Source: Trichobilharzia regenti
Lineage: Eukaryota; Platyhelminthes; Trematoda; Strigeidida; Schistosomatidae
Length of the DNA: 64,000 nucleotides
Assembly: GCA_944472135.2 (NCBI GenBank)
Contig: OX235266.1
Coordinates: forward strand, 14,611,925-14,675,924
Reading direction: 5' to 3'
How positions within the stretch are numbered: the first letter of the stretch is position 1; each line of letters starts with the position of its first letter. A program made the translations under genes and the position numbers. Positions 23,438 through 34,918 of this stretch are shown here, one piece after another. The notes beneath the pieces were generated by a model. That model was not told the origin of the DNA. It worked only from the letters and a program-made list of their open reading frames with translations, and did not search any database.

Positions 23438-24748
23438 GAATTTGAATAAGGCAAAAACAACAGTGTGTTGTTTATGCAGAATAAGAAGATGGTACCATCA
23501 TTGTTTATTTCATTGGCTTATCATCAGCTCAGCTGCTGCTTACAGCCTAAATAAATTATTATTATTATTATTAAGTTCATGTACAGAAAAGTTCTAACAT
23601 ACTTGCAAATTTTACAGGATGTTAGTTGACAGGAGGTTCCGGAATTAGTGAATAGTGTTCATAAAATTACGCATATACAGTGTGTGTACACAGGAAGTTC
23701 GAGTTTAAACAAAGTAAGTATATCCACACAGCGGTAAATGAGTTATGTAATAAAGACGAGAGTTACGTAATATGATGAATGACTTATAAATTGAGTGACA
23801 ATGTACTGAGTTCAACCTAAATCACAGAAATAAGAGACAAGCAAAACTGCACTACATCAAAGGTAGGGGATGAGGTTAAAGCCAAAGATTACGCAATCAA
23901 ATGAAACAGAGAGAGAGAGAGAATAACGAAACCGAGTTACCAAGTGAGCAATTAAATACATGCCTACTCCATCTATCTATAAAACTCTACGTGTATCTGT
24001 GGGAGCAGTTATGTTGGGAAAACAGAAAGTAGAAGCGCACACCTCTTACTTTTTGAACATGTACTGGAAAGCCTACGACTCAGGGGAAACAAAATGCCTA
24101 GAAGAGTTCTGTTACCAGGCATCTCCTTAATACCGGTTATGTGGTGGAAATCTCAAAATACTATCAAATTATCAATAGACAAAGACAGCTCAATTTTTCG
24201 GGAGGTTTGCCGAAGCAATATCTATCAAACGTTTGAAACCCAATTTATGTGTTCAAGAAGAAGCAGTTATCAGTCTTTCCTTGCTCACCTGGTAACTGGA
24301 AGCCTTCACTGTCTCTTCCATGTGATTACGTAATTTTTGGCTTTAACCTCATCTCCCCCTTGATATAGTGTAATTTTGTTTGTCTTTTATTTCTATGATT
24401 GAAGTTGAATTCAGTACATTGTCACTCAATTTATTAGTCACTCATTACTTTACGCATCTCTCGTCTTTATCTCGAAACTCCTTCACCATTGTATGCTCCC
24501 TGGTTGACAACTAAATATATAAGTGTAATTTTCTGAGCACTATTTACTAAGTTCGGAATCTCCTGTCAACTGACATCGTGTAAAATTTGCAAGTATGTTA
24601 AAATTTTTCTGTATATGAACTTAATAATAGTAGTTTATTTAGGTTGTAAGCAATAGCTGATGAGAAGCCAAGGATATAAATAGTGATGTTACTATCTCCT
24701 TATTTCTGCACTAGCCACTGTTGTTCTTGCTTTATTCAAATTGAAGAA
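23438..24748 (+). mobile_element. Penelope-like element 4, GIY-YIG fragment between ~430-bp inverted ends
   Basis: 23980-24320 on + encodes a frameshifted endonuclease and C-terminus: start with CGSSYVGKTES type, end ISIKRLKPNLCVQEE then AVISLSLLTW (24210-24300). The 3' UTR continues to about 24748. 23438-23915 is the inverted counterpart of 24325-24748: shared 'acatacttgcaaattttac', 'gttgacaggaggttcc', 'cctaaataaa' and 'tttgaataa.gcaa.aacaac'. So the truncated copy is flanked on its left by an inverted copy of its own 3' UTR. Confidence 0.75.
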
Positions 24749-25105
24749 TTATTGTTATTAATGATATTAGGGTTTTAAACAACACCAAGTCAATAATACC
24801 ACTACAGTTCGAGAGCATCTGAGTTATGGATCTGTCTCTAATTTATTTGATCTTGTTCACAGTTGACATGACCGAGTGGACTGACACGTGACTTTTATAA
24901 TACTGACACCATGAACAACTCAACTGATATGCTAGGTAAAACTGTCCGTCCGTGGTATCTTGCGCTTTACTGAGCCACGTTAATATCAAAAAACAAAGAC
25001 TGACCTGTGACGTCATATATCTATGTATATATATTTTATCACATTAAAATCGGCCCAGGGCAGTGGAAATTAATTCTTCTAATGGATTGACTGTTTGACT
25101 AAAGT
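24749..25105. other. No gene seen
   Basis: Contains 'tcagttgacatgaccgagtgg'-type sequence of no recognised family. Confidence 0.3.
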
Positions 25106-25109
25106 AGGC

Positions 25110-25290
25110 AAAAATGAGTATTCTGATTGGTTACAGGATTTTATCATGAGCTGACATTGGTTAGAGAACCACGGGAAGACCTGGAGGTACTGGACAACTG
25201 TTTCCATTGTCCTAGGTTGGGACTATTCCACAGTACGCACCCACCGGGGTTCGAATCCAGGACCTTCTGGTTACAATGGCTTAATGGCTC
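25110..25290 (-). repeat. Ribozyme-type SINE, minus copy
   Basis: Tail 'ctgattggttacaggatttt' to B-box gggttcgaatccagg (complement orientation) near 25246. Ribozyme segment carries an ACAATG-type insertion in place of the plain GGAC-GAAA junction. Confidence 0.6.
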
Positions 25291-25882
25291 ATGAATTTCA
25301 GCTTCAGTTAATTCACGATTTTTAAAACTAATCTACCTACATTTTTTGCAATCAATGGCTATGAGGTCAACTATGTATGTCGGATCAGTAGACCAAGGTG
25401 GATCAGACCATCTGAACATAGGAATTTACTTGAGTGCAGGATAACTGACCCCGTGAGTAGTAGCTTAGTGAAAAACTTAGTGATCGTAATGCGTGAATTA
25501 ACACACGGTCAAAAAACAGGGTGGAAAAGAGCTACAGTTCTAAAAAAGTAATAACAGTAAATGGAGTAATAGGTTGATCATTAAATTTTTTGTTCATTGA
25601 ACCTTCACCTAACACGTGCAATAAGAATGACACAAACCAATAACAGGTATATACAAAATATTATTACCAATCAAATCAAAGGAAAATAAATAATGAACTT
25701 ATGTATTAACAGAGTTTGAAAGTTATCTGAATAAGTTCAATTGAATTTTAGGTTTTCCAGTCGATGGATTGCATCGAAGTGCTCGGTCTCAGCTTGACAT
25801 GTCTGTCGTCTTCTTGTGCAGATGCTTCGACGACGTCTGAGCAAGTAATAATAAGAAGTTAATTGGTGGATGGTGACTAGCG

Positions 25883-25935
25883 ATGAAATCCTGGATAAAA
25901 CACATTTCGTCCTATTTGGGACTCGTCAGTTGGCT
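25883..25935 (-). ncRNA. SM-alpha hammerhead ribozyme, stem I degraded
   Basis: Minus strand: CTGACGA, stem II GTCC/GGAC with loop CAAATA, GAAA, a short A/T stem III around 'gtgtttt', cleavage triplet ATC. Core residues are all consensus, but stem I strands (GCCAA and CAGGA) no longer pair well. Confidence 0.75.
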
Positions 25936-26250
25936 GAATGTACCTGCATTTCCCAGTGAGTGATGATGTTCTCACCACCGAGGCTCGAACCCAGTGGCCA
26001 TATTTTCTAACGCCAAAGAGTTATTCACTAGACCACTTGGGCCATGCGAGCCACCTCTTTTACAAAGGGTCTTATTGATTATTTAATTCAACTTTAGATT
26101 TTCCCTTCGATGGATTGCATCGAAGTGCTCGTTCTCAGGTTGACATGTCGGCTTCTTGTGGCTCTTGTGGCCCAGGTGGTCTAGTGGATAACGCTTTGGC
26201 GTTTGAAACTATGGACAGTAGGTTTGAGCCTCGATGAGAAATGCAGTCAC

Positions 26251-26298
26251 ATCCAGATGACGAGTGCCAAACAGGGCGAAATGTGCGTTATCCTGGAT
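26251..26298 (+). ncRNA. SM-alpha hammerhead ribozyme, core mutated
   Basis: Stem I strands ATCCAG and CTGGAT pair perfectly. The core reads ATGACGA (C3 replaced by A), stem II is weakened (GTGCC/GGGC), GAAA is present, cleavage triplet ATC. Loss of C3, which pairs with catalytic G8, predicts little or no activity. Confidence 0.7.
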
Positions 26299-26519
26299 TC
26301 CACTGCTAGTCACAATCCACCAATTATTATCTTAATAAGTATCTTGACATTAACAATAAATTGTTCCAGAGCTGTCATCATCAGATAATACTGTATAGCT
26401 GAGGGCTTTTTATCCATTATATTTATTCTGTGATGGAATTATGCCCTAAAACAGTACCCAGGTTCTATTCCTATATCGATGCTGAATACATTAGATTTTT
26501 AAGATTTAGTCTCCTAGGA

Positions 26520-27395
26520 TTAGACTTGCTCTTACGAGTTTGACCATGGATTGATATCAGTTAGAGAACTTTATTTATTTTTTCTATTTTTGATTTACAG
26601 CTTGATTCCACACTGTATTTTTGGTACAAGTATGGAATTTTCAGCATGGATATCGGTAGCCCAAATTTTGCAGGCCAACCATAGATATCAGGTGTGCGCC
26701 GGCGTGGGCTCGAACCCCGGACCATGTGCATGGCCGGCGAGAGTCCTAACCACTGTGCCACCGACGCGCACCATCGATAACCAGCTGGGAGTACAAGACA
26801 GCTATTTCATCCTAGTCTTGGAATCATGGGCAGTACCCACCCACACTACAGGGTTCGAACCCATGACATCCCGGTTACAAGGCAAGTTCGTATACCGTTT
26901 AGCCACTGAAACCTGATTCAGTGGCCACTGCATGAATTCTAACTTCTATCAATTGGTGATAAACTCGTAATACAAATGTAATCCTTACAAACCAACTATT
27001 GAAAATTAATCTCATGCTTGCTAGTGATGACTAGCTACAGGCCGGAGCTCCATGGAGTCCTAGTGAGAAGTCGTGACCAATGAGGTCCAAACAGGTCAAG
27101 TCTGAGGATGAAGTTCCCACCGATGACACTGGTTGATGGTCGCGATAAAAATCACGAATAGGTAGAAGTTAGGATTCATGGGCTGGCCATTGAGGAATCG
27201 GGTCTCAATGACTGAATGGTATACGAGCTTGCCTTGTAACCGGGAGTTCCTGAGTTCGAAACCGCCTGTGGTGAGTGCGTACTGCCAATGATTCCCGAAC
27301 TAGGATGAAACAGCTGTCCAGTACTCCTTAGCTGGTTTTCAATGGTTCTCTAACTGACATCAATCCGAGGTCAAACTCGTAAAATACATAAAAAC
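26520..27395. repeat. Ribozyme-type SINE pair with nested type-2 SINE
   Basis: Left minus copy 26540-26940 ('gagtttgaccatggattgat' tail; ribozyme region 26790-26850; B-box complement gggttcgaaccca near 26850) is interrupted by a minus type-2 SINE head at about 26640-26790 (B-box complement gggctcgaacccc). Right plus unit 27010-27395: head, A-box, B-box gagttcgaaacc, ribozyme relic 27280-27330 (CAATGATT in place of the core), tail 'ggtcaaactcgtaaa'. Confidence 0.65.
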
Positions 27396-28835
27396 TTTAA
27401 ATGACCTTAAGAAGCAGTCAGTTAACTCACAAATTTAAAGAGTTAGCAGCCAATGAAAGAGAATCCAGACTTCAGAAAAAGAGGAATCAAGAAATGTAAT
27501 CAGTGTGTTATACCTGCGAGATTTATTTTTTTTAAAGTATTACATATAGCAATAACTCAGAGAGAGAGAGAGAGAGTTATAGTAGCTAGTATGAGTGCTC
27601 TATTAGGTTATGCTATTCCAGAAGGGTCGTTTGGATAAAGCAGTTAGACCAGAAGCAATTGTTATCACACTATAACTTATTTAGAAAAAGTCATCTTCAA
27701 AAGCTGTTTACCCTGATTTCTTTTGTGACAGTCCATAGCCGGTAGGCATGTCTTTATAAAGATGCAACTCCGGAGAAGACCCCAATCAGCTGTCTTCTAA
27801 GCTGTGAAGTCAAGCGGATTTAGGTGGACAAGACAGACTAGCTTCCTCATTTAAAAAAATACGAATTCGATATTATCAAATTATTTCAAGATTAGTGGAT
27901 CTAACTCTCTCTCTCTCTCTGTTTAAATATCACTTTTATTTTTAGCTATTGTACAACAACACTATCCCAGTAGTGTGAAAATTAAGAAGGGATAATAATG
28001 CGATTCGGAATGCGCAAAGTGGATCTAATGACCTTGACAGGCAAATTATTGATTGGAAATTTTGAAGTGTTAACAACCAATGAGAATTTAGTTTTGAGAA
28101 GGTGCGGAAAATTCAAAAGGCCCAATCTAATGAATACGCGACAACTACGAAATATAGTTAACTTGAAGTTACAGACTAATGTCAGGCAAAACGATCAGAC
28201 AGAATTACAGGGATATAAGAGAGAGACTTTATGCAGTGAATTGGCGAAAATGCACCAGTGACCTTGAAAAGCTCCAGGCCAAGAACAGTTTAGAGTTAGG
28301 TTAACCTAGTGAAGGTGACATTAGGGTTAGTCTAAAGATATTTTCAAGTTGGATTATTGTCAGGGTTAGAAGACCTAGATAATTACATGCATAGAATGTG
28401 GTTGAATAACTCTGTCGATATTCCAATTTCAAAACTGTGACGTATTTTTGTCACACGTCAGGGAAAGGTATCCCGTGTAACAGTTTTATGCCTTTTAATT
28501 CATTATTATTTTCATGAATACATGTATATTATACGCAAAAATCGCTTTTGTCATGTGATTGGTGCGTTCAAGGTAAATTGTCCGTTGGTGCTTACCGGTG
28601 CTTAATAGTTTAACTTTACCAGTAAACGCTATATCTGTCAAGTTTTAGGTTAGATTAACATAATTAGGAAGTATATTATGGTTGGTTTGAAATAGATTAG
28701 GGTTAAGTTTAGGATAAGAAAACCAAATCTACTTTTCCGCACTATAAGCGTTCCAATGTCATTAAGGCTTTGGCGTATCTTTGGTGTTGAAAGTTTTACT
28801 TCACCAGAGAGTTGCCTTTTGATTTTTTACAAGTG
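27396..28835. other. Long unassigned stretch, no gene supported
   Basis: Includes (AG)n near 27557-27573 and (CT)n near 27904-27920. A short open frame at 27998-28261 has no recognised domain and no splice or codon support. Scattered TTAGGG-like words occur near 28300-28400 and 28690 without array order. Confidence 0.4.
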
Positions 28836-28839
28836 TTAG

Positions 28840-29125
28840 ACATTGGCTAGTGGTTGCACTATATCGTGAATCGGCAGGAGTTGGAATTAATGAGCTGGAA
28901 CAGGCCCCAGTGAGTGGATTAATGATCTACGAGCTAGCTTGCCTTGTAACCAGAAAGTCCTGGGTTGGAACTTCAAGGTGTGAGTATGTACTGCTGAAAA
29001 GTCCCTAACTAGGAAAAAGGAAACAGCTGTCCAGTACTTCCTGGTTGTTTTCCGATAGTTCTCAAACCGATGTCAGCTCATGATGAAACCCTGTAGCCAA
29101 TCAAATAAAATCCTTACAAACCAAT
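28840..29125 (+). repeat. Ribozyme-type SINE, plus copy
   Basis: Head 'ttggctagtggttgcactatatcgtgaatcgg', diverged A/B boxes near 28920-28975, ribozyme segment 28988-29036 with stem II disrupted (GGAAAAAGGAAAC), tail to 29125, abutting the 3' tail of the next RTE. Confidence 0.65.
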
Positions 29126-29127
29126 TA

Positions 29128-30720
29128 TTATTATATTATTGTTTCCTTGAGTTCCTAGTGGAACATACCGCTTCAACTGCACGTCTCCACTTGCCACTTC
29201 TGTCTTCCTACTGCTGTACTTTTCACCTGCATCCATGTTACTTAGTCCATACTGTTTCAACTCCTCTCTCTTCACACGATCTCCTCCATGTCACCCTTGC
29301 ACTGACGTCCCACTTGCCGCTTCCCTTTCGGCCGGGTTCCACTCGAGCAATGGCCTGACGCGCGCACGATGTCACCCAGCGGTCTCCTCAGCGAGTGTCC
29401 AATCCATCTCCACTTTCTCATGCATATTTCTTGGTTGGCGATTGATTGGTTCTTGTTTTGTTTGTTCCCATAGTTTCTTGTTGGTGATTCTTTCGGGCCC
29501 GGCCATCTGATCTTCAGTATAGAGCCAGCGAAGACAGTTGTCGGTTGATGAAGGTATGCAACAGGCTGTTGGAAATGTTCTTTGTGAACCACTCGCCAAG
29601 TTTCTGATCCGTATGGAAGAGCTGACTGACTTGACGTGTTTGTATTGAAAGTCCGACCGAATTTTGTTGTTGATGCTGGCTGAGTGACGAAGATTGGTTT
29701 CCAGATTGGTTTCAGGTTGATGAATGTGTTTCTCGCTCGCCTTCCCGATTCTCGCTCGATTTGACACCGTCGTCCGTTCTGAATTCCTGTAGTTGAGACA
29801 TTGCTCCCTAGATAAGTGAGTGAATGAAGTAGCCTCTTTCAAATCCCTCCTGTTGATGGTGATTGGCGCTGGATGTTGCTGTTGTTTTTAGTGGTGGTTG
29901 GTTGGTTATTTTCATAACCTCCGTTTTGTCTATGTTCACCTGGAGTCCTGTTTTCGCCGGCTGCTTCTTCGACCTGTTTGTCGGTTTTCGCTCGTAAGTT
30001 TTCGATTTTGTGTGACATCAAACATAAATCATCCGCGAAATGCAGGTCTTCTAGGTTTTTTCACGTCGGTTCAGGATATCCCTGTCTTCTCGTTTCCCAC
30101 CCGCTGTCTGACACATAATCCAGTCAGTAGGAATATCATCGGTGATAATGAGCACCCTTGTCTGACTCCTGTTTTCACTACAAATGGCTTTCTGAGGTTT
30201 CCGTTGTGGATCACTTAATATGTGCCGTTGTCATACAGCTGTTGAATAAGGTTGATGAATTTTTGGGGTACGCCATAGTACTCGAGTAGTTTCCAAATTA
30301 CTTCGCGGTCAGCGCTGTCGAAGGGCTTCTCAAAGTCTACAAAGTTGAGGTAGAGGTTTGACTGCCATTCCATGCTTTGTTCTGTGATGATGATGCGTAA
30401 AGCTGCAATTTGGTCAGTACATGGTTTGCCTTTCCTGAATTCAGCTTGTTCTGGTCGGAGTTCTGTCTTCAGTGCGTCCTTAATTCTCTCCAGGATGATG
30501 CGACTCAGGATTTTACTTGGCGTCGATAGGAGCATGATTCCTCGCCAGTTCTTGCAGAGTCCTAAGTCTCCTTTCTTTGGTAGTTTCACGAGGTAACCTC
30601 CCCTCCAGTCAGTAGGCCCCCCTTCCCTCCTTCCAGACTTTTTGCAATAATGGAGTCAGCATATCTGTTGTCGTCTCTGGGTTCGCTTTCAGTGCTTCAG
30701 GGGGTATTCCATCTAGTTCA
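29128..30720 (-). mobile_element. RTE-type retrotransposon (family A), RT region to 3' end
   Basis: Minus strand 30589-30215 reads LPKKGDLGLCKNWRGIMLLS, ILSRIILERI, LRPEQAEFRKGKPCTDQI and YLNFVDFEKPFDSADREVIW, i.e. RTE reverse-transcriptase fingers through motif A with Asp in FVDFEKPFDS. Next, disrupted, come the TGVRQGC...IVRNILTG-type motif B region and the LIS/LM region near 30000. The C-terminal tail ends near 29310 (GDIVRASGHCSSGTRPKGKR), and the element ends in an (AAT)n-like tail at 29128-29142. Multiple frameshifts; not autonomous. Confidence 0.85.
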
Positions 30721-30815
30721 GACAAAAATCAATACTTGAATATTATCAAACTGTTTCAAAATGTGTGTATATAGTCAACTCATATCTATTCAATTGTCAT
30801 TTTCATTTGTTTTAG

Positions 30816-31256
30816 CTATTGTTCAACATGGAATTTACTTTTATGATAATCCTGGTTTATGTTATACCCCGTTTACATTGAAATGGGATGAAATGGTTGA
30901 AAGTTCAGAATTACAAACAATCGATCTGGTGGCAATACATTCAAATGCAAATATCCATCTGTGGTATGAATATTGTCGATGTAAATATTTAAATTTATGT
31001 ATTAATAATAAGGGAAATAATCAAACAACTACTGATTCACCATTCTCATCCTCGCCACCATCATCATCATCATCGTCATCGTTATCGCCACCTTCATCAT
31101 TCCTGTTTAATGCATCTCAGACACAATTTGAAGAAACTTTGAATGAATTATCAAAGCCAACTGATGACAGTGCTAAACACCACCACCAGCAGCAGCAGCA
31201 GCGGAAGAGACGTATAAAGAAAAGAGATATTAACATGTCGACTGAACAGCACGAAG
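30816..31256 (+). CDS. EGFR: EGFR-like exon: end of L1 plus start of Ser-rich insert
   Basis: Acceptor ttttag, donor gtgaga. With the incoming base it reads S-IVQHGIYFYDNPGLCYTPF, equivalent to EGFR '[23 protein letters not shown]', followed by LKWDEMV (EGFR 'QWRDIV'). Two CxC-like cysteines (EYCRCKYLNLC) stand near the usual end of L1. The exon then leaves the family: from about residue 70 it is low complexity with Asn/Thr, a Ser/Pro run near 31045-31100, a His/Gln run encoded by cac and cag triplets near 31180-31200, and a basic RKRRIKKR patch near 31203-31230. The RKRR and KKR strings look like a dibasic/furin-type site, but processing is only a possibility. Phase 1-1, 441 bp. Confidence 0.9.
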
Positions 31257-31466
31257 GTGAGAGTTCAATGTTCAATACAATTGTTGTCACTTTTATTATT
31301 CCTTTGTAGTCCTTTTTAATTGCTTACAGAATCAGTCATAAGCTTTTGTTTGCTTCTCAGATGATCTCGCCTATGTTACCACTGGACGCCCAACTAGTCG
31401 CTTTTTGTTCGATTTCCACTTGAGCGATTGTCTAGCTAGCGTGTCCAATCCATCTTTTTTTTTTAA

Positions 31467-33230
31467 GATAAGATAAGATAAGCTTTATTCCAAATCAGTA
31501 CTTGTGATACAGAATGGAATTCTCAGCATTTCACTACAGACAGTATTGGCATCCAGTTAGTACATTAACAATAAATATAGTTCTACATAGATTAAGGTTA
31601 TCTCAGTCAGTTTTGACAACAACATATTAGCATGTCGGTAGTAAAGCCAAAATTTAAACAGAGTGTTTGAAGGTGTTAGAAAAGTAGATACTACTAGCAT
31701 ATTTACTGGCGTAAGCAATAGCAAAATGGTCGAGATATACAGAGTGTGAAAGAACGAATAAGAATGTTTTAAGTAGAGTTTGTAAGGAAGATAGAAACGT
31801 AACAGCATATAACAAAAATAAATACAGAATGAAAAAAGGTAGAGAGAAAACGTTGTACCTATAAATGATGTGAGTTGGAAAGACGAAATCCAGTTGTTCC
31901 ACTGACTATTTATTAAGTTAAAGGTTTCACGCCTAATGCTTTCTTCATCGCACAGAATTCGAGCTAGGTAGGGTATGGATGAGTTTTTGTACTTGCTAGT
32001 GCGGGCATATAGTTTCCCATATAGGCTTCTGGTTTTCCCTGAAGAGATACATGGGGAGAGTTGTGAATGTAGAGGGTGTTGTGAGTCAGATAAAATGGTT
32101 TTTGCCCATTTTTCACATGAGTCCATGTGCCTGTCAACCAGAATATTAACGAGCTGGCTAAGTTGCAAACTGCTTACCCTGCTGACAACCTTCAACATCC
32201 TACGTAATAAGGTATAGTCTTACTTCAATAGCCCAGGAAAGACTAAGGGGGAACAATAGAGAATAATAGGCAGAATACGGAAGTTAACAAATTGTAGGAG
32301 TAAGGGTTGGTTTACACCAGAAAGTCTTAACTTCTTGATGTAGAAGGTAAGACGGAATATTTTCTTGGAAATCGTCAAGATATGAGACGACCAGGAAAGA
32401 TCAGAAGATAGAGTGACGCCTAGGTATTTAACTTCCGACTTGGTTTCAATTTCAGCGCCATCTATGTTGCACATCTCGTGAGTGCTAACCAGTTTGTTTA
32501 GGTCAGTCAGATTTATGCCTAAATGTGAAATTAACTGTTTGGCATTTGGAGGGGTTTAAGGTGAGACCATTTTCCTTGGACCATTGGCTGACTTCTGATA
32601 AAAAGCGATTTAGTTTAGAGCAGTCACTTTAACATTTGACAGACAAAGATACAGTCAGGTCGTCAGCATATTTAACTAAGTTAATGTCATTTGAAGATGG
32701 TAGGTCATGTAGGAAGAAAGAAAAGAGAAGTGGGGAGAGTACAGCCCCTTGGGGGACACCAGATTCAGTGAGCACAGCAGAGGAGGATTCGCCTTTGTAT
32801 ACGGTGTACTGCGTTCTGTTTGAAAAGTAGGAATGCAACCAGTTAGTGACCTAGGACTCGGTTTGTGTCATGGAGAGCTTATTTAGCAAGAGACATTTAG
32901 GTACAGAGTCGAAAGCAGAAGTGAAGTCAAGAAACGTGCAGCGGACATATTTGGCACCTTTGTCTAATGATGAGACGATACTGTTGTGGAAGACGAATGC
33001 AGCGTCCAAAGTGCTCCTACCCTGTCTATAGGCAAATTGTTTGGGGTCTTCAAGCTATTCAGAGAGGGTTCAAGTTTAAGAAATACTAGTTTTTCCATAA
33101 GCTTTAGAAACGAGGAAGTGATGGCAATGGGTCTGAACTTTACGTTCTTGCTATTGCCGGGTTTAGGGACCTTCAGTATTGAACAAAGGCAATTCCATAT
33201 TATTTTGTTTATTAAATGTACCACACAGTG
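31467..33230 (-). mobile_element. CR1-like non-LTR retrotransposon, RT region to 3' end
   Basis: Minus-strand pieces in order: FRPIAITSSFLKLMEKLVFL (RT motifs 1-2, 33150-33100), a frameshifted motif A region, GVPQGAVLSPLLFSFFLHDL and VKYADDLTVS (motifs B and C, 32760-32640), VKYLGVTLSSDLSWSSHI (32430-32380), then the thumb and C-terminus SRVSSLQLSQLVNILVDRHM onward (32190-31930). The 3' end lies at a 'aagat' microsatellite (31467-31482 on +). Frames shift several times. Relatives: 56210-57120 and 58690-59765, both minus. Confidence 0.85.
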
Positions 33231-34270
33231 AGTGAAACAGTATTATTATTTACTCGATGACGAAGTTTCGAACACAATCTAATATTGTTCATAATCATAA
33301 CATCAATTATAATCACACGACTTTGAAACTTGAGTTTCATAGTTTTCTTTGTTCTCTCCTATTTGTCGTCGTTGGGGAAGTAGAATTTTCCAGATATCCG
33401 GGTTGGGGGAAAGGTGTTGAATCATTTCTATTACGCATATTCTCTCTCAGTTGATTCGATAAACAAAGCTTATGTTATCAATCTCTCCCTTCAACCTATT
33501 AGTCATATTAGATTTCGAAACTGTCATCATATCCCATCACCCTATTTTATGGTTGGATGTGTGTAATTGCATGTAGTGAATGCTATAGCTGAATTATTCT
33601 TGTCTTATTTAGGTCAACTGATCTAGATTTCGCTAGGTTTTCATGTTCCGTTAACCGGTTAAAGGATCCGGTGGAGCCTTTAAAACAAAACAATTTAGTT
33701 TATCTAATACCCTGTCTGAGATGATTGTCAAGTCAAATACATAGTTCAAAGTAGTAGAACAGCTGCAGTCAGTCAGACTAGTAGAGCTTAAAAACCTAGT
33801 AGAAAAATCTAGATTAGTTGACCTGAATAAGACAAGAAATTTAGAGAATAGTTCAGTTATAGCATGCAATTACACACACCCAACCATACAATAGAATGGT
33901 TGAGATAAGATGATAGTTTTAAAATCTAATATGACTAATAGGTTGAAGGGAGAGATTGATAACATAAGCTTTGTTTATCGAATCAACTGAGAGAGAATAC
34001 GCGTAATAGAAATGATTCAACACCTTTCCCTCAACCCGGATATCTGGAAAATTCTACTTCCCCAACGACGACAAATAGGAGAGAACAAAGAAAACTATGA
34101 AACTCAAGTTTCAAAGTCGTGTGATTATAATTGATCACATGATTATGAACAATACTAGATTGTGTTCGAAACTTCGTCATCGAGTAAATAATAATACTGT
34201 TTCACTCACTGTGTGATACATCGAATAAACAAACTAATATGGGATAACTTACTACCACAGTGCCCAAGTT
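33196..34270. repeat. Large fold-back repeat, ~450-bp arms
   Basis: Left arm about 33196-33643 is an inverted copy of right arm about 33790-34250; both contain 'aatattgttcataatcat'-type, 'gaaaattctacttccccaac' and 'aaacaaagcttatgttatc' (or complements). Spacer 33644-33789 holds the head 'cctttaaaacaaaacaattt'. The same family recurs at 48893-49690(-), 50151-50331(+) and 51165-51720(+). No coding capacity; family not identified. Confidence 0.8.
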
Positions 34271-34274
34271 TTAC

Positions 34275-34918
34275 ACATATAACAAAGGGAGTTGTTGATG
34301 AAATTTTTCAGCCTATTGAAAATGCTTTTTCATTAAGCGTCATGTTTCTGATCCATATAGAAGAAACCGGCTAACATTTGTGTTGAAATTTCGAATTCCA
34401 CTATTTATCCAAATTACAGCAGTTTTCCATATTGATTTCAGAGTGACGAAGATTTATGTTGCCTTTTCGACCAGGGTTTTGATATCTCCGTCCGAAGAAA
34501 GTGATTCCTTCCAAAATTCTTCCATTGATGGTGATTAGTGTTTGTTGTTATTATTGTTGTTGTGGTTGTTGCTAATGGCAACGATTAGATGGCCTCGTCT
34601 CCTCCGTTTTCTCTACGTTCACTGTCTGCCTCTATTCTGATAACTTGCTGGTTTTCACCTGTAAATCTCTGAATTTATGCAACATCAGGCATAAATCATC
34701 TGTAAAGCGCAGATCTTTTGGAATCTTCTGATCGATCTTCTTGATTATCACAGTCTGACTAATAATCCAGTCCACTAATAATTTGGAATATCATCAGTGA
34801 CACTAGGCAGCTTTATCTTATTCCTGTCTTCACTTCAAAGACTTTGCTGAATTTCACGTTATTATATAACTGTTGAATTAGGTTGATAAAGATTTGGAGC
34901 ACTCCGTAATGTTGAAGT
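34275..34918 (-). mobile_element. RTE-type (family A) fragment, left half of head-to-head pair
   Basis: Minus strand reads LQHYGVLQIFINLIQQLYNN, then VFEVKTGI and a degraded MIF block, and continues to the thumb region by about 34275. Same element segment as 30250-29600(-). Confidence 0.75.

Larger units (their letters stand above)
25740..26340. repeat. SM-alpha SINE pair, head-to-head, each with a hammerhead
   Basis: Minus copy about 25861-26060: tRNA-like ggtctagtgaataactc and ggttcgagcctc, hammerhead at 25883-25935, end 'ggtggatggtgactagc'. Plus copy about 26160-26335: tRNA-like ggtctagtggataacgc and ggtttgagcctcg, hammerhead 26251-26298, end 'ctagtcacaatccaccaat'. Shared 'tcgatggattgcatcgaagt' palindromes lie at about 25763 and 26108. 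This matches the known schistosome SM-alpha plan of Pol III promoter plus hammerhead. Confidence 0.85.

Noticed and set aside
24650..24690. CTGATGAG near the PLE 4 end as a hammerhead
   Set aside because: No GAAA at the right distance and no stem II; only a chance core word or a fully decayed motif.
26640..26790. Possible tRNA gene (B-box, A-box-like sequences)
   Set aside because: No cloverleaf or acceptor stem; the same head with a SINE body occurs elsewhere. All other B-box hits in the window were treated the same way.
27998..28261. 87-residue open frame as a gene
   Set aside because: No domain, no repeat-family match, no splice sites or start context; length is expected by chance in this region.
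28290..28720. TTAGGG-like words as an interstitial telomere
   Set aside because: Only scattered single words without array order or consistent spacing.
30215..30589. Host gene with reverse-transcriptase similarity
   Set aside because: It is a 5'-truncated RTE copy with frameshifts and an (AAT)n tail, on the strand opposite the receptor gene.
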